A stretch of 64,000 nucleotides of DNA. Source: Thecaphora thlaspeos. Taxonomy: Eukaryota > Basidiomycota > Ustilaginomycetes > Urocystidales > Glomosporiaceae. Below, piece by piece: positions 45,442-57,711 of the stretch. The notes beneath the pieces were generated by a model. It made no database searches. It was not told the origin of the DNA and worked only from the letters and a program-made list of their open reading frames with translations. The position numbers were made by a program, and so were the translations under genes. The stretch lies in the NCBI GenBank assembly GCA_900291925.1, contig UWYS01000020.1:248001-312000 (forward strand), in the 5' to 3' direction. The number at the start of each line of letters is the position of its first letter. The first letter of the stretch is position 1.

Positions 45442-46349
45442 AGGGGAGCCGCGATGGGAGCCGCGATGGGGGATATATGGGACGGGCTAGGGAGCATGAT
45501 GGGCGTCGTTGAGCTTCCGCTGCGTTGGCGCTGTAATTCTGTCGTTTGGTGGTGCGCTTTGGTCTCTATGGGAAGCGTTGCATGCTTATCTTGAATGACA
45601 GAGGATTGTTGCGAGCGGGTGTCGAGTATGGGTGCCTGTGGTGTGAGGACCACAGTGTTGAGTAGGTGGCGAGGCACTGCGCCCCTGTGTGTCGCACGGT
45701 CGCGTAGAGGTGCGCGGAAGAAGAAGCGGAGAGGCAGACGGACGGGCGCGCGCGCGATGACGACGATGCAGGGAGGAGGGAGGATGAGGGCGTGTGCGTC
45801 ACAGCTTATCTGAAGTTTGAGGGGATTGTCTGGGCTGCGTAGGGATTCAAAACACAATTCGAGGGACTGTCTTGGATGCGTCGGGCTGTATTGGTCGTCG
45901 GTCCATATCCGAATACTTGTTGCGTTGCTGTTTGCCATGATTGTTGTGGAGAGGCCGACGAGGCAGGCAGCACAGCGCACAGCGCACCGCACACCGCGCA
46001 CTGGGCAGCCGCTTCTGCGTCTGTCCATCTTGCCCAAAGGCCAAGCCAGACGCGCCCGCCGCACCTCCGCTCGCGCACCTCCGATGCCCCCCCTCCAAAC
46101 CTCCTGACCCACCCGGCACGCCCTCCGCCAGCACCACCATCCGCTGCTTTCCCTCCACCTAGCCATCCACCCCCCTTTGCCCCTCCCTTTCCTCTCTCGT
46201 CCGCCTCCCGGCTCATCCACCGCGACAAGCAAAAAGCACCGCCCCACCCTCGCCTTCTTCCCTCGACACACCCGACCAGCACAGCTCTGCCATCCGTCCG
46301 TCCAACGTAGCGTCTCATCGCCTCTCCACCTCCTACTTCCATCCGCTCC
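45442..46349. other. Intergenic region, 0.9 kb
   Basis: Between two plus-strand genes. Starts with a 10-bp repeat (GGGAGCCGCGAT twice near 45446-45470). The second half is C-rich (46000-46340), typical of fungal leader/promoter sequence in this window. No gene is supported. Confidence 0.55.
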
Positions 46350-48271
46350 ATGGCAGCAATCCTCGACATGTCCGCAGACCATGCCCAGTCTTGCGCAGCG
46401 CCGCTCGACAGCGCCGCCAAGCACAAGAAAAACCCCATCGGCAGCTGGTTCGTCAAGAAGTTCGGCAGGAGAAACAGCGAAGTCGGACAGGCTTCCCCCT
46501 CCGGGCCCCCCTCCCCTATGACCGCCAAAGACTTCCGCGGCCGAGGCACCGGCAACGCCCAAACGCCCAGTCACGTCTCCCAGCTCCGCCCTGCCAGCGG
46601 CCTGCGCTCGTTCGCAGGAGACAGCGGACAGGGCCTCACCAACACATTGGTCGTGCCCACCTCTGCCTCGGCCACCAACATCAACACGCCTCCGCCCCAG
46701 CTGGCCAGCTTACCGCAGCAAGAGCCTTTGGGCGCCATGGAGTTCGGCCCAAGCGATACAGCGTCCCATCCGTCTCCGCTCGTCTCGACGGTGCCGGCTC
46801 CGCCCATTGCGACAGCACAGCCCCTGTCGCTCCAGACTGATCCGAAGCCGAACGGCCTCGCATCCTCGTCGGAGATCGTGACTCCACGGGCTTCATCCAA
46901 CGAACTCCCCACGGCGCCTCAGCTCGACTCGTCGACAGACAGCGCTGCAATACCGGCCGCTTCTTCGAACGGCCTTGGTTCCTCTGCCCTGCCCGCAGCC
47001 GACTCTGGTCACCACGGTCCGCGCCGCTCGAGCTCCGAGTCGGAAGGCAGCAGCCGTGATGGCGAAGGCATGGGAAGGGACTCTATCGGCAACCGCACAA
47101 TGGACACTGGCAAGAGTCGCGCCAGCACCAAACCCACCACCCTCATGAGTCTCGACACCCGCGAAGCCCAAGTACTACGTAAGTCGGCAGGTCCACACCT
47201 CTTCGGTACGCTCCCGATCTTCGCTGACAGGTGCTTCTTTCTTTGCCCCACCTCGATCCTACAGCGACCACGCACATCGCCCAGTCGAGACACGGCGAGG
47301 GTGCCAGCACGACGCAGGGTGCAGGTGCGGGATCAACTTCGTCGGCGGTGCAATTTGCTTCCCCGCCTCTTGCCAGGATCGGCAGCGGCACTCGACGCAA
47401 TGGCGGCTTCTCCGAAGAGCATGGTCCTTACGTCAACGTTCCCTCTCTTTCGCGCCACCATCCTTCAAACAACCCATCGCCCTTCGCCCAGCCCAACGAC
47501 AACGCAAGCGTGCTCACGCTCGCCTCGTCCACCGCCGCGCACAGCTTCGCCGCTGCCGCCAATAGTCGCAGTCAGGGCCATGGTCACGCTCCCAGCTTCG
47601 GCGGCGCACGTAGCACCGGAGGAAGCTTTACGGGGGATCGGAGGAACAGCAGCGACACCTACGCCAGCCTCAAGGCGCTGCCGCCACTCAGCCGGCGCGG
47701 CAGTGACTCGAGCTCGCGTACACGCGAGTCGGTGGCGGCCAGCGCTACGGGACAGAGCTCCGCACAGGCCATGTACGGCGCGACAGGAGCTTACGCCGAA
47801 CCCGGTCCACCGTCCGACCGCGTCAGCATCCACCGAACGCCATCCCAGCGCACAGTCGCGACGCAACGCTCCATTCCCCTCTCGGCGCCCGCATCCAATC
47901 CCGCGCTGAACGCCTACAGCAGCGCCAAGTCGGAGCAGCCGTTGGGCTCGCCCGCTGCGGGCCAGGAAAGCGGCGCAGCTGCCGGATCGACCCTCCATCG
48001 CGAGCCCCAGGTGACCGCGCTGGCCGACAACGACGCTGCTGCGCTCGACTCCGTCGGATCCACGACGCATGCGTTAGAGGCTCTCCCGACCACCGAGGCG
48101 GTGGCGCAGGAGGTCAAGGCCCCGCCGTCCCCGTCTGTCGGCCTGCTCGAGACCCAGGCTGCCAACCTCGCAGCGAACGAGCACGACGTGCCGTCCTTCT
48201 TTTCCAAGCCTCAGCCCGTCGATGACGCAGACAAGCTCCACCTTCCCGGCGGACCGGCCATCTCGCTCTAA
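46350..48271 (+). CDS. Low-complexity fungal protein of unknown function, 611 aa
   Basis: Exons 46350-47178 and 47265-48271 joined in phase 1 (GTAAGT..CTACAG, 86 nt). I do not recognise a catalytic domain. A short basic N-terminal block, KKNPIGSWFVKKFGRR, and a block at the splice (PTTLMSLDTREAQVL-PTTHIAQ, about residues 263-284) look conserved rather than random. The rest is Ser/Ala/Pro/Gly-rich, with many SP and RRxS sites, and is probably disordered and phosphorylated. The end, VPSFFSKPQPVDDADKL then GPAISL, is again less repetitive. A scaffold or regulatory role is the most that can be inferred. The intron splits the conserved block, which supports the two-exon model over the longer single frame that would run through it. 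Confidence 0.75.
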
Positions 48272-48559
48272 CCTTGCCGACGTGGTGCTTTCGAAGCTCT
48301 GGTCCCGCATCACATATTCATTCATTCATTCTGTCCTTCTTTTGTTCATCCCGCTGCGCATTCCGCCGTGCATTACAAGGCGCACTTGCTCTCGGTCCCC
48401 CTTCTCACTTGCCCTTTGCCTGGCGCCTCTGGCAGCGTCGCCAATTTTACAGGCTAGTGCAGCCAGTTTCCTTCGCCTTCTGTAGCGATGAGACCACGCG
48501 GTCGACAACTGAGGGGACACGTTCTTGCATGGTGCCCGGCGTGTCGCCGGAAGACCTTC

Positions 48560-51500
48560 TCAGAAGTAGAGACTCGCCTGCACAAGGGAAGGAAATCAAG
48601 CCGCGCTCAGACGTCAGCATCATGCAGCGAGCGCTCCGTTTCGACATCGCGGGCCAAAACCTGTTGGCGTCGCGGAGGGGTCGGGGAAGTAAGTTGCTTA
48701 CCGCAAAGACGATGTCACGCCGAATGAGGGCCTGACACGTCTCCATCTTGGTAAAGAGGTCGGCGTCTCCGATGACTCGCGCTGCATCTCGGACCTCGCG
48801 GCACGTCTCGTCGAGCCTGGTGATGACCCGGACGATCGTGCCCTCCTGGACATCGGTGAGCTCTGTAATCTTCTCGAAGGGCTGCGAGCGGGGAAGCCAT
48901 GCGGAGAATATTTTTTTCTCGCAAAGGTCAGCAGCGATGGGTGTAAGGCTCTGACTGGGCCTAGACGGACGGTCGTTACTCACCGTGCCCTTTGCCCACT
49001 CGTAGACGACCTCGACGAGGCCGAGCTTCTGCGTGTTGGAGAAGTCCTCGAAATTGAGCTGGTTGGCGGCCTGGACAGCGTTGACCCGATCGGCGATATC
49101 CACGATAGCAGTATAGCCCTGCAAGGTTCCCGCCAGCCTCGAGAGAGTCAAGGTTCAGCGCTCCTCGTGATGTATCCGGATCGAGAGCCCCGCAATTAAC
49201 TCACCTCCGACAGCTTCGGCGTCAGTTCGGGGACCGACTGGGTCTTTTCCTGGAATAGGAAGACGCTCAGCAGAGCCACGGTCTCTTCTGGCGTGTACTT
49301 GATGAGCGCATTGTCGAGGATCAGCTCAGTCAGGATCAGCTCGTTGGCTGAATTGATCTCGCATGCAACTCTTCCCTTCAGTAGCACGCTCTCAGAGGTG
49401 GGCTCGATGAAGCGCAGCGTCTTGAGCACCTCGATCCTCTGCTGATAGTCGGGTAGCAGCTCAAGGTTTTGGTTGGACTGCTTCAAGAGCAGTTGGCTGA
49501 GCTCGCCTTCCATCTCCTTGCGGGCGTGTACAAGGTGGTACTGTAGGACAAACGGAGCCAGCAATGACGAACCCATCAGCGGTTCCGTCTCATTTAGATG
49601 GGCGTCGACATAGGAGATTTGCTCACGTTCTTTGCGAAGTCTTCGCTCTCGAGGCAGCTGACATGCGGCTTCAGGCGGTTGATGTAGCTCTCGCGGGATC
49701 GCACCGCTTCTTGGAAGTCGAGGCGACGGATTTTGGACCAGTCCACCTCCGAAGGGACCGCGAAAAGGTCCAGTGCGGCGTAGCTGTCGCGCAGAGGCAC
49801 CAGAGCCTCGACCGCTTTCGTCATTGCCGAGATCCGATGCGCCATGATGAGCGGGACATCGACCTTCGAAAGCGTAATCGGGATCGTGGTCAGACGGAGA
49901 ACTATGGCAGTGTCCCGACAAAGACAGAGATCGCCTGGGCCTCACCTTAATGCTTTGATTGCAGAGGAAGACGACACTCGACAGGCGGACTTCGCGGAGG
50001 TCGTACACGGTATCCTCCGGCTCATCACGCCTCACCCTTGGGGGCCAGAGGGGCGCTACCGTGCCGCTGGAGTCTGTGGGAACGCAGAAAGTGGCCAGCC
50101 AGGTGTGTCAGGACGAAGTCATTCGACACTCTGCCGCGCTTCGTCTGGAGGTACTTGCCAAGTTCTCCGCGCTTCACCCTCTGGGGAACGGCAGCCAGGA
50201 CCAAAAACTCTCTCGAAGCCACCTGACGCACGATCACAGCGACGTGGTGGTCAAAATGCTATGGTGATGTTGCGGAAGATGTGGATGGAGGCAGAAAGTT
50301 TCTAGTCAGCTCTACAGTCTTCGCATGTCCCATCGAGTCTCCGCCGCTACTCACGTTGTCTCTGAGCAGGACCACCCGACCGGCCGCGAAATTCTTGGAG
50401 CCCTGGGGATTATCGAGCGCCAGCTCGTACATGCCCTGAAGGGAGCTGTCGATGGACCGAGACAGGTCATAGTAGAGGCTCATCACGTCTGCCAGTTCCG
50501 GCGGCTGCACCAACGGCAGTTTGGAGAGCCTTCGTTCCACCTGTGATAAGGAGAGGGATACTGTGGTCAGCACTCGTGACCGCCTGTAACAAATTGCCGC
50601 AAATGAGCACAACTGCCTACGTCTTCGGCCTTCCTCTGCTGTTCTGGCAGCATCTTCTGGGCGGCGTTCTCGGAGAAAGACCGCTTGATCATCTCTTCGA
50701 CCTTGAGTGTCTCGACTCTGAGGAGGTTCAGAATCATATTGTATGTCAAGCGGAACTGCGACTGGAGCTTCGTAGGCTGGCCCAGGAGCATCTTGTGCAG
50801 TGTCGAGGACTGTCCAGGTAAGAACGGAGATTTCAGCATCAGCACAGCCGTCTTCGCGGGCAGCAATTTCGCCCCCCGACACCCTGCGGCTGCCGTGTGC
50901 TCACCTCGGGGAGGCCGTCTGCCGCGTTGATGATGACAACGCCCGTCGGGTCGAGGCCGCGTCTGCCTGCACGACCAGACATTTGGGTGTACTGAATGGC
51001 CGGAAGTAGAAAGACATGCCATCGTCAGCAGATGGGGTGCAAATTGCAGGCGTCCTTCTTACTTGCAATCCGCAGCTCACCTCGCCCGCAAGAAGATCTC
51101 TAAAGCCCTGTCCGTCGTGCTTTCGAATTCCGGAGAAGACGACGGAGCGGGCCGGCATGTTGACGCCCTGGAGTGTGAGCGGGAAGAGGCGATTCCTGCG
51201 TCGTCAGTGCCGAGGCGAGTACGGAGGCGTCTCCATTCTGCGGCAGACACGTACCATGGCAAAGGTCTCGGTCGCAAAGAGAACCTTGACGAGACCACGC
51301 TGAAAGAGGATCTCGACAATCTGAAAGGAAGAGAGGGCGTTACGAAGTACTGTCAGCGTCTCGCAATAGGTCCTGCGCGCCACTTGCAGGCGTCCCTCTC
51401 GCGCGCGCACGAGACTATGCCCACCTCTTTGACGATCGGTAGCAGGCCTCCGTGGTGAACTCCGATACCTCGTCCGAGGAGGTCTCGCATCCTCTTGATC

Positions 51501-53665
51501 TGCGGGAGATTCTTGTCCGATCCTGTGTTTGCATAAGAGTGCGTGCAGCGGCGACGTGAGGTCGTAAGCGTTGATGCTCTGTCGGCGAGCGCTAGCCCAG
51601 ACAATCGACTCACCTTTGAGTCTTGTCAGACTCTTTTCGATGACGATGAAGACTTCGTTCTTCTCCTTGGCGTTGCATAGATCCGTGTTGGGCATGCTCC
51701 CGGCGTACTCCTCGCATCTCCTCTTGGAAAAGACAAAGACAACACACGGCAGTAGGTCCTTCTTGCGCAAGAGGCCGACGAGGTGGATCCATTGGTTCTT
51801 GTCGCTGCCGCGATGGCTGCTGCTGACAGCGCCGCCCCTGCCTCGGGCCGCCGGCGCGGCTCCCCTAGCAGGCGTCATGGCTCTTCGCGCGCCACCGCGA
51901 CTGTTCGAGCCCGATGCTCCTCCACCGCGGGCGCCGCCGCGACCGCCCCGGACCGGCGGACCGAGGCCGGCGGCTTCGCGCTCCTTGTCCTGCTTGCGTT
52001 TGAGCGCCTCGCCCGCGTCCTTGAGACCGTTACCGAGGAACTGCGCCTGGGCGTCGACAATCTTAAAGATCTCCTTTCCGGCGTAGAGGAAGTGTTCGAG
52101 CGGAACGGGCCGTTTCGGCGTGCTGATAACATAGATGTCCTTTTTCTTGGTTCGGCCTACCCAATCGGCAAACTCCTTTGTGTTTGGGACGGTCGCCGAG
52201 AGCAGAATCATGTTGATGTGCTGCGGACACAGGATGATGACCTCTTCCCACACGACGCCTCTCTCTTGGTCGTTGACATAGTGGACCTCGTCGAAAATGA
52301 CGAACTCAACGTCGCGGATCAGATCTGCCCCGCGGTACAGCATACTTCGCAGAATCTCGGTCGTCATGATGAGGCAGGGCGCCTCCGGATTGATCTGGAC
52401 ATCGCCGGTAAGGATGCCGACGTTCTGAGCACCGAATGTCTGCTTAAAGTCGCGGTACTTCTGGTTCGATAGAGCCTTGATGGGCGAGGTGTATATGCAT
52501 CTGGACCGTGGTGGGAGGAGCGATGCAGCGCAGCACGGTCCTTGTCAGCGCACCCGTCGGTCTCCGCGGGAATTCACAGATGCCTCCGTACATACCGCGT
52601 CATGTGCTTTTGTGCCAGAGCGATGGCGTATTCGGCTACGACCGTCTTTCCGGCGCTCGTGTGGGCGGCCACAAAGACGCTGTCGCCCTGCTCCAGGTGA
52701 TAGACGGCCTCCTTCTGGAACGTATCAAGCTCAAAGGGGAAAGAGTGGGCCATCTCTGGGACGAGCTCCTTGAAGTTGGTCAATGACTGGTTGACGTCGA
52801 CAACGTGCGCCCAGTCGCGCTTGGTGTCGTTCCTCGCCGTGCGCTTCTGCAGCAGGGGGCGGGGTCGCTGCATGGGGAGCAGCTCATCGAGCTCAGCATC
52901 TTGTTCGCGGCTCGAAATGACCGCCCCGCCAACCTGCAACGACAGTGCGGAAGTAAGGCGCGAGGTTCCTGCGTCGTTTGATGGCCTGTAGATGGGCATG
53001 GGTGACATGCCAGCAACTGCGTCCAGCTCGCCGATCTCGCCGCTTTGCTCGTTGTCGTCATCGCCGTCCTGGCGGCTGACGATGGCATCAGGGTCCTCGA
53101 AGGGACGGCTGAGACCAGGAGCGTAGTCGCGGAGCCCTCGTCCGGACCGCAGGGCATCTTCCATCTCCTGTACCTCTGTCTCCATGCGCTGGTTTGCCTC
53201 CTGGGGGTCGTGGGCCATGACCTCGTCCTCGAGGCCACCGGGAGCGAAGGGAACAAAGGCGCTCTTGCCACGGACAAAGTTTGTGGCGGTGGCAGGCTTG
53301 CGTGCGAGAGAGTTCGAGCTCTTTGCGTCGAGCAGCAGGTCGCGAGGGTGTGTGGCCTCCTTGTAGCCGACGATGCGGCCCTCCAGACCTGCGCGGACAA
53401 ATTCGAGCGAGGTGAGGCTGATGGAGGGCTCTGCCCAGAGCATGTTCTGCGTCTGTGGCGTCCTACTCCAGTGCGTCTGATGCTTTGCGAGCTCTGTGGG
53501 GCTGAATTGGGCGACGGGGTCCAGGAAGCGGTGGATGAGCTGGGCGGGAGCGTCGCGATTTAGCAGGGCGCAAGCGTCGCAGGAGCCTTGCTCTGCACCT
53601 CGTAAGGTGGCGACGGCATGGTTGTAGGCCTGTGTGTCGCCAAAGTGGGGCTGGCTCGTGGCCAT
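48560..53665 (-). CDS. SKI2: Ski2 superkiller DExH RNA helicase, 1266 aa, fifteen exons
   Basis: Exons 53665-52596, 52500-51614, 51522-51425, 51320-51255, 51167-51081, 50991-50905, 50809-50621, 50540-50355, 50258-50155, 50066-49946, 49863-49627, 49540-49205, 49118-48984, 48881-48702 and 48577-48560. It is the helicase of the cytosolic Ski complex that feeds mRNA 3'-5' into the exosome. Visible motifs are AAHTSAGKT (Lys340), [20 protein letters not shown] (427-430), LLSATVPN and [13 protein letters not shown] (739-751). The C-terminal DSHCT domain ends RRDIVFAASLYF. An Arg-Gly-rich arch/linker insert (about 538-585) follows motif III, as seen in yeast Ski2 but not Mtr4. The closeness of the N-terminal block ([20 protein letters not shown]) to Ski2 favours Ski2 over Mtr4. 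The last exon is only 18 nt. The exon 9/10 junction is the least certain: AA|GTACCT to CTCCAG. Confidence 0.95.
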
Positions 53666-54100
53666 GACTGGATCAGATAGCGTATCAGGGCGCTGCGAGG
53701 GAGCGGCGGCGTAGTGCAGGAGGCGCAAGGGTGCAAGGGAAGAGGATGATGGTCGAGCAAGAGGCGGCGCAGGCAGTGAGCACGGAGCGTGCATCTTCCT
53801 GCCTCCACACGCCAAAGCAGCGGCTGCACGGACCGATCACGCCCGCCTCGGCCCCTCTGCTGTGCGAGGCGCAGACGGCCGAGAGGCGCAAACGGCCGAG
53901 AGGCGCAGACGGCCGAGAGGCGCAGACGGCCGAGAGGTGCAGACGGCCGAGAGGTGCAGACGGCCGAGAGGGCCGAGAGGGCCGCCCGCCCCCCTTCCCC
54001 CCCCCCCCCCCCCCCAAAGCCCACCCGCTCCTCTTACATCCCTCCAGCACCCTCACCCAGCCCACCCCACCGAGAACGTCAACGCCATCCCGCCACCTGC
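53666..54100. other. Divergent region with 18-bp repeats and C19 tract
   Basis: Upstream of SKI2 (minus) and of the DUF952 gene (plus). About six copies of an 18-bp unit near GAGGCGCAGACGGCCGA occupy 53866-53985, followed by C19 at 53997-54015. The open frames across it (repeated RPSAPLGRL-type peptides) are products of the repeat, not genes. Confidence 0.7.
53866..53985. repeat. 18-bp tandem repeat, six copies
   Basis: Units of GGCGCAGACGGCCGAGAG with A/G and C/T variants, shortening to GGCCGAGAG at the right edge. All strands remain open because 18 is a multiple of three. Confidence 0.9.
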
Positions 54101-54691
54101 ACCCACCTCTACAAGATCCTCACCCCGCAAGAGCGTCGAGACGCTCTGCCGTCAACCTCTTGGTTGGGAACAGAGCTCGACGTAAGTAGAACTCCGCCCT
54201 TCCCAGCCAGCTCCCAATCCCACTCGACCGCGAGCTCAGTCCATGGCGTCGATGCATTCTACCCCTTCTGCTCTCCTGCATCAGCGCAAAGACGGCTTCA
54301 TCCACCTCTCCAGCGCGGACCAGCTGGCAGGGACGCTGGAGCGCTTCTTTGCCCCTGCGAGTGGCGTCGGCGACGTCTTGCACATCTTGGCGATCCCGCG
54401 CACATTGATCGACAGGCAGCGCGACGTCCCCATCCGTCTCCAATTTGACTCCGCGCTCGACACCGTTTTCGGCCACATCTACGGCGTAGGTTTGGCCCCT
54501 TGCACGCACCGCAGTCCTACATCGAGCGCCGGGCAGTGTGGCTGTCTCGCCTTCTTCAGCTGCTGACCCCAATCGTAAAACCTGGCCCCTCTGTTCAGCC
54601 CATCGACCCGAGCATCGACTTTGTCTCGTCTAAGAAGGTGTATAGAGACGGTCCCGATGGAACCTTTACCCTTGGCCATCTGACCTTCTGA
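54101..54691 (+). CDS. DUF952 family protein, 5' end unresolved, at least 128 aa
   Basis: Exons to 54181, then 54285-54485 and 54599-54691, all phase 0. The spliced product reads THLYKILTPQERRDALPSTS, WLGTELD-RKDGFIHLSSADQ, LAGTLERFF, then FGHIYG-PIDPSIDFVSS, ending GHLTF. This is the complete DUF952 fold: LYKIL strand, DGFIHLS motif, the Q..tl..fF helix and the HiYg-pi strand. DUF952 proteins are small and of unknown activity; some are fused to acetyltransferase-like domains. The first intron (54182-54284) is certain because it brings DUF952 blocks together. The puzzle is the start: the reading frame is open upstream to about 53789 across the repeat and poly-C tract, yet has no ATG. I therefore begin the feature at the first homologous residue. 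Confidence 0.78.
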
Positions 54692-54888
54692 CAATAGCAC
54701 CACGCCCATGTAGAAGAGCGTACGTTGCAATCGCAATCTAGTTACGGGTAATCACTCATCTCAGGGATGAATACATGCCGGTAGTTAGTGTACAGAGGAG
54801 AAAGAGAGAGTGTGTGTGTATGTGTATCCCAAAGGCTTCCGAGTCCGTTCGAGGACGAGAAAGTGTCGATTGCGCCAGGAGTAGGTTC

Positions 54889-56130
54889 TCACTTCAGGCC
54901 CGCTGAGTTGGCCTCGAGCTCTTCCAGTTTATCGTCAAGCATGGTGCGCTCCACCTGGAGGCGCGCACGGCGAAGATCTGCCTTGCTCGACTCAGGCAGC
55001 TCGAGCTTGCTCAGCAGCAGGTCGGTGTGATGGGGCTGCAGCAGCATTCGCTCATCCTGGCTGGGTGGAGGCCGCTCTGATGTGCTGGAAACCTCTGCCG
55101 GCCCTTGCGCCTCGTCGATCGGTTCCTTTGTGGCAAAGATCGAGTCGAGCTCGGGGCTCTGCTTGGCGAACAGCCTCCCGTGGGCGATCAGGCCGGACAA
55201 ATAGGCCGCCGACTTGTACGCTATGGAGAGACCGCGCGAGGGATGGTGGCAGAGGAGACAGGATCGTTCCACCAATGAGCTTCCGCGTGATCTCGGCACC
55301 ACACGCAGAGAGCACCCATCGACTCACCTTGCCAATGGCTCCAGGCACGGTACACCAGGTAGAAGAAGGGCAGGTTTGGGACGACGGCTATATGATCGAA
55401 CGATAAGTGTGTCGAACAATCTTAGAGAGTCAGTCCACCGGAGTGACATTCCTGAGAAGAGGCTCTGCAGTCAAGAGGGGCCACACTTACGGATCAGTGC
55501 GAACGGGATAGTGAAGGGCATACCAATCACGCAGGCCCAGAAGCGCCGATAGTGGTGAGGCGTCCTCTGGTCGGTGAGGTTCTTGAGGGAGGCGATCAGC
55601 GGCTCCGGCTTGAGTAGAGACGGCGGGTATAGGAGAGGAATCCGCAGCTCCTGACGCATAGCCACGAGAAGAGCAAGGTATCAGCCAACGCCGGAGATCT
55701 GCTCGCCTCCGCAACGGATGCGGAGACTGGCGCAACTCACATCGGCAGACGGATGAGAGGCATCCTGCTTTTCGCCCTCAGCATTCGCCGCTGCCTCTCT
55801 AGAAATCAGCTCTGGGTCCATGGCCGGATCAATGCCTTTCAACGCCCACTCTTGGTACTCGATGCGATCCATCAGACGTTCTCCGGTGACAAAAGTGCGC
55901 CGTTTCCAGCCCAAGATACTCGTCCGATCGGTGCGACCCAGGTCGATCCAAAAGGCCGAGGCCTTTTGAAGCATCCTCTTTGTGAGCGGTGGCTTGACTT
56001 GAGTATTTGCATCGCCCGCCGTAGTCGTTGTCGCTTGGTGGACGGCGTTGGCGGCCCTTTGCGCGACGAAAGTCGATATGGGGTTGACGCCGGGGCGCGA
56101 CCGTGCGAGAGGTATCGCGACGAGCCTCAT
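54889..56130 (-). CDS. Mit_KHE1-family mitochondrial protein (YDL183C-like), 313 aa
   Basis: Exons 56130-55741, 55650-55491, 55387-55328 and 55220-54889. The protein begins MRLVAIPL and continues FWIDLGRTDRTSILGWKRRT, GERLMDRIEYQEWALKGIDP, ELRIPLLYPPSLL, RRFWACVIGMPFTIPFALI-, PVVPNLPFFYLVYRAWSHWQ and AYKSAAYL. This order matches the PF10173 family, named for a proposed role in mitochondrial K+/H+ exchange (yeast YDL183C). The FWACVIGMPFTIPFALI and VVPNLPFFYLVYRAW segments are membrane-prone, consistent with an inner-membrane protein. An extended basic N terminus and downstream Arg-rich sequence fit mitochondrial import. ATG 56130 is chosen because the family starts MRLVA; an in-frame ATG lies further upstream. 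Confidence 0.9.
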
Positions 56131-56785
56131 GGTGAAGCCAGAAGGAACCGAAGGAATCAGGGGGAGAAGATGGACGTTTGCGAATGGGAGTTGTCGAACG
56201 GGACGGAGAAGCAAAGCAGGCGTGCGGACAAGGGGCTGTGTTATGGTAGGAGTGAGGCTGGTGGCGGCGGCGGCGGCGGCGGGGCCCTCGTGCAGCTTAC
56301 CTCCTTGGCTCATCGTTCGCGTGCAGAATGCCGCGCCCGTGGCCCAACACAATCCTTCTGTTTGCCCCGAGTCCCGGAAACTCGTACCCTATGACACAGC
56401 CCTTTTATGATAGACTCGATAACAATCCTTTCCAATTCTTGTACATTATACACCAGTTTCCTTTTTTGAGTGTGGAGGCAGTGTGCCAAAGAAGCGGTTT
56501 TGTCAGAATTAAAAACAACTTCCCCAAATGAAAAATGATTGTATCAAGCAAAGAAGCAATACCATGGCAACAGAACAAAAAGCGGAGGCAAAAAAGCAGA
56601 GACTGTCACTTTTGAACAAAAAAAAAAAAAAAACCAGCAAAGAAACAATTTGTCAGCAAAGAGACAGGTGGAGGCCAGCCCACGTCGACTGTGCTGCTTG
56701 TCTGTCTCCCTTGCTCTCCTTCCAACCACCACCTCCACTCTCAACACTCAGCCTTGATGGCTCTTGAGGACCTGGCACAGCCTGC
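56131..56785. other. Composition boundary between gene DNA and transposon DNA
   Basis: Up to about 56390 the sequence is GC-rich leader of the Mit_KHE1 gene. From 56400 it becomes A/T-rich (runs of AAAA, TTTT, A15 near 56620) and stays unlike the rest of the window. No gene is supported in this stretch; it may include the outer end of the transposon. Confidence 0.6.
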
Positions 56786-57711
56786 AAGATGCCTGCCCTC
56801 TCTCAACCTGCTTGCCCTGCTGCTGCTGCCACCACCACTGCTGCCACTGCCAACAAGCAGCCTGTGGCCCAGAAAGGTGGCACCAACAGTGAGAGCAAGT
56901 TGAGCTTGTCCAGCTCCTCATTGTGTCAGAGAGCAAGTCAAGCTCTTCCTTGTCCTCCTCTGACAACAACAACAACAACTATGAGGATGGTGCCCAGCTT
57001 GCACCTGGTGCTGCTGCCCAACCGGGTGTATCCTCTGCTGCAGCTGCTTGTCCTAGTGCTTCCTCTGCTGCTGCAACTGCAGCTCATCCCTCTGCTGCTG
57101 CTGCTCCTGCCTCAACTGCTGCTCCCAGTGCTCCCGGTGCTCCCACTGGCAGCAATGATGGCAAAGAGAACAAGAAGCGCCACCCACAAGTCATGCTCTC
57201 CAGCAACCTGCACAGGATGGTTGTCGAGCAGTTCCTCCCTGGCACAAAAGAGTCACAGATTGTCAAGAACAACAGCCTGAAGGAATCAACAGTGTGCTCT
57301 GTCATCTGTGCCTTCAAGAAGAGTGGCAGCTGGGAGAAGCGGCACTGCAGCAGCTGCAACAAGTTTGTCTGGGAGGACAATGTCAAGCTCTTGGTCATCA
57401 AGCGCTACACCGAGCACCCAGAAACAATTATCAAGGCAATGCGCAGGCTGATCAAGGAGTGCTTCCTAGACCACAAGCAGCCATTCCACTCGATGCTTGA
57501 TTGCTTCCTCAAGAACAACCTTGGCCTCTGCCTCAAGCTCTTGCACATCCTGCCAGAGCGCTACAATACTGCCAAGATAATCAACAAGCGCCAGGTCTGG
57601 GCATGCAAGCTCAAGAAGAACAAGGTCAAGTGGCACAACTTTGTCTTCCTTGACAAGTTGGGCTTCAACCTGCACATCCACCACTGGTATGGCCATATCC
57701 AGAAGTGTTGA
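56786..57711 (+). pseudogene. Transposase 5' fragment (Tc1-like)
   Basis: Frame from ATG 56789 runs into the wrong phase near 56920; the adjacent frame continues through the HTH to a stop at 57709. Codon use favours CAG, CTC, AAG and CTG and differs from the GC-rich host genes. Confidence 0.75.

Noticed and set aside
53685..54065. Repeated RPSAPLGRL-type peptide frames
   Set aside because: Product of the 18-bp repeat and poly-C tract; all frames open there, none with a domain.
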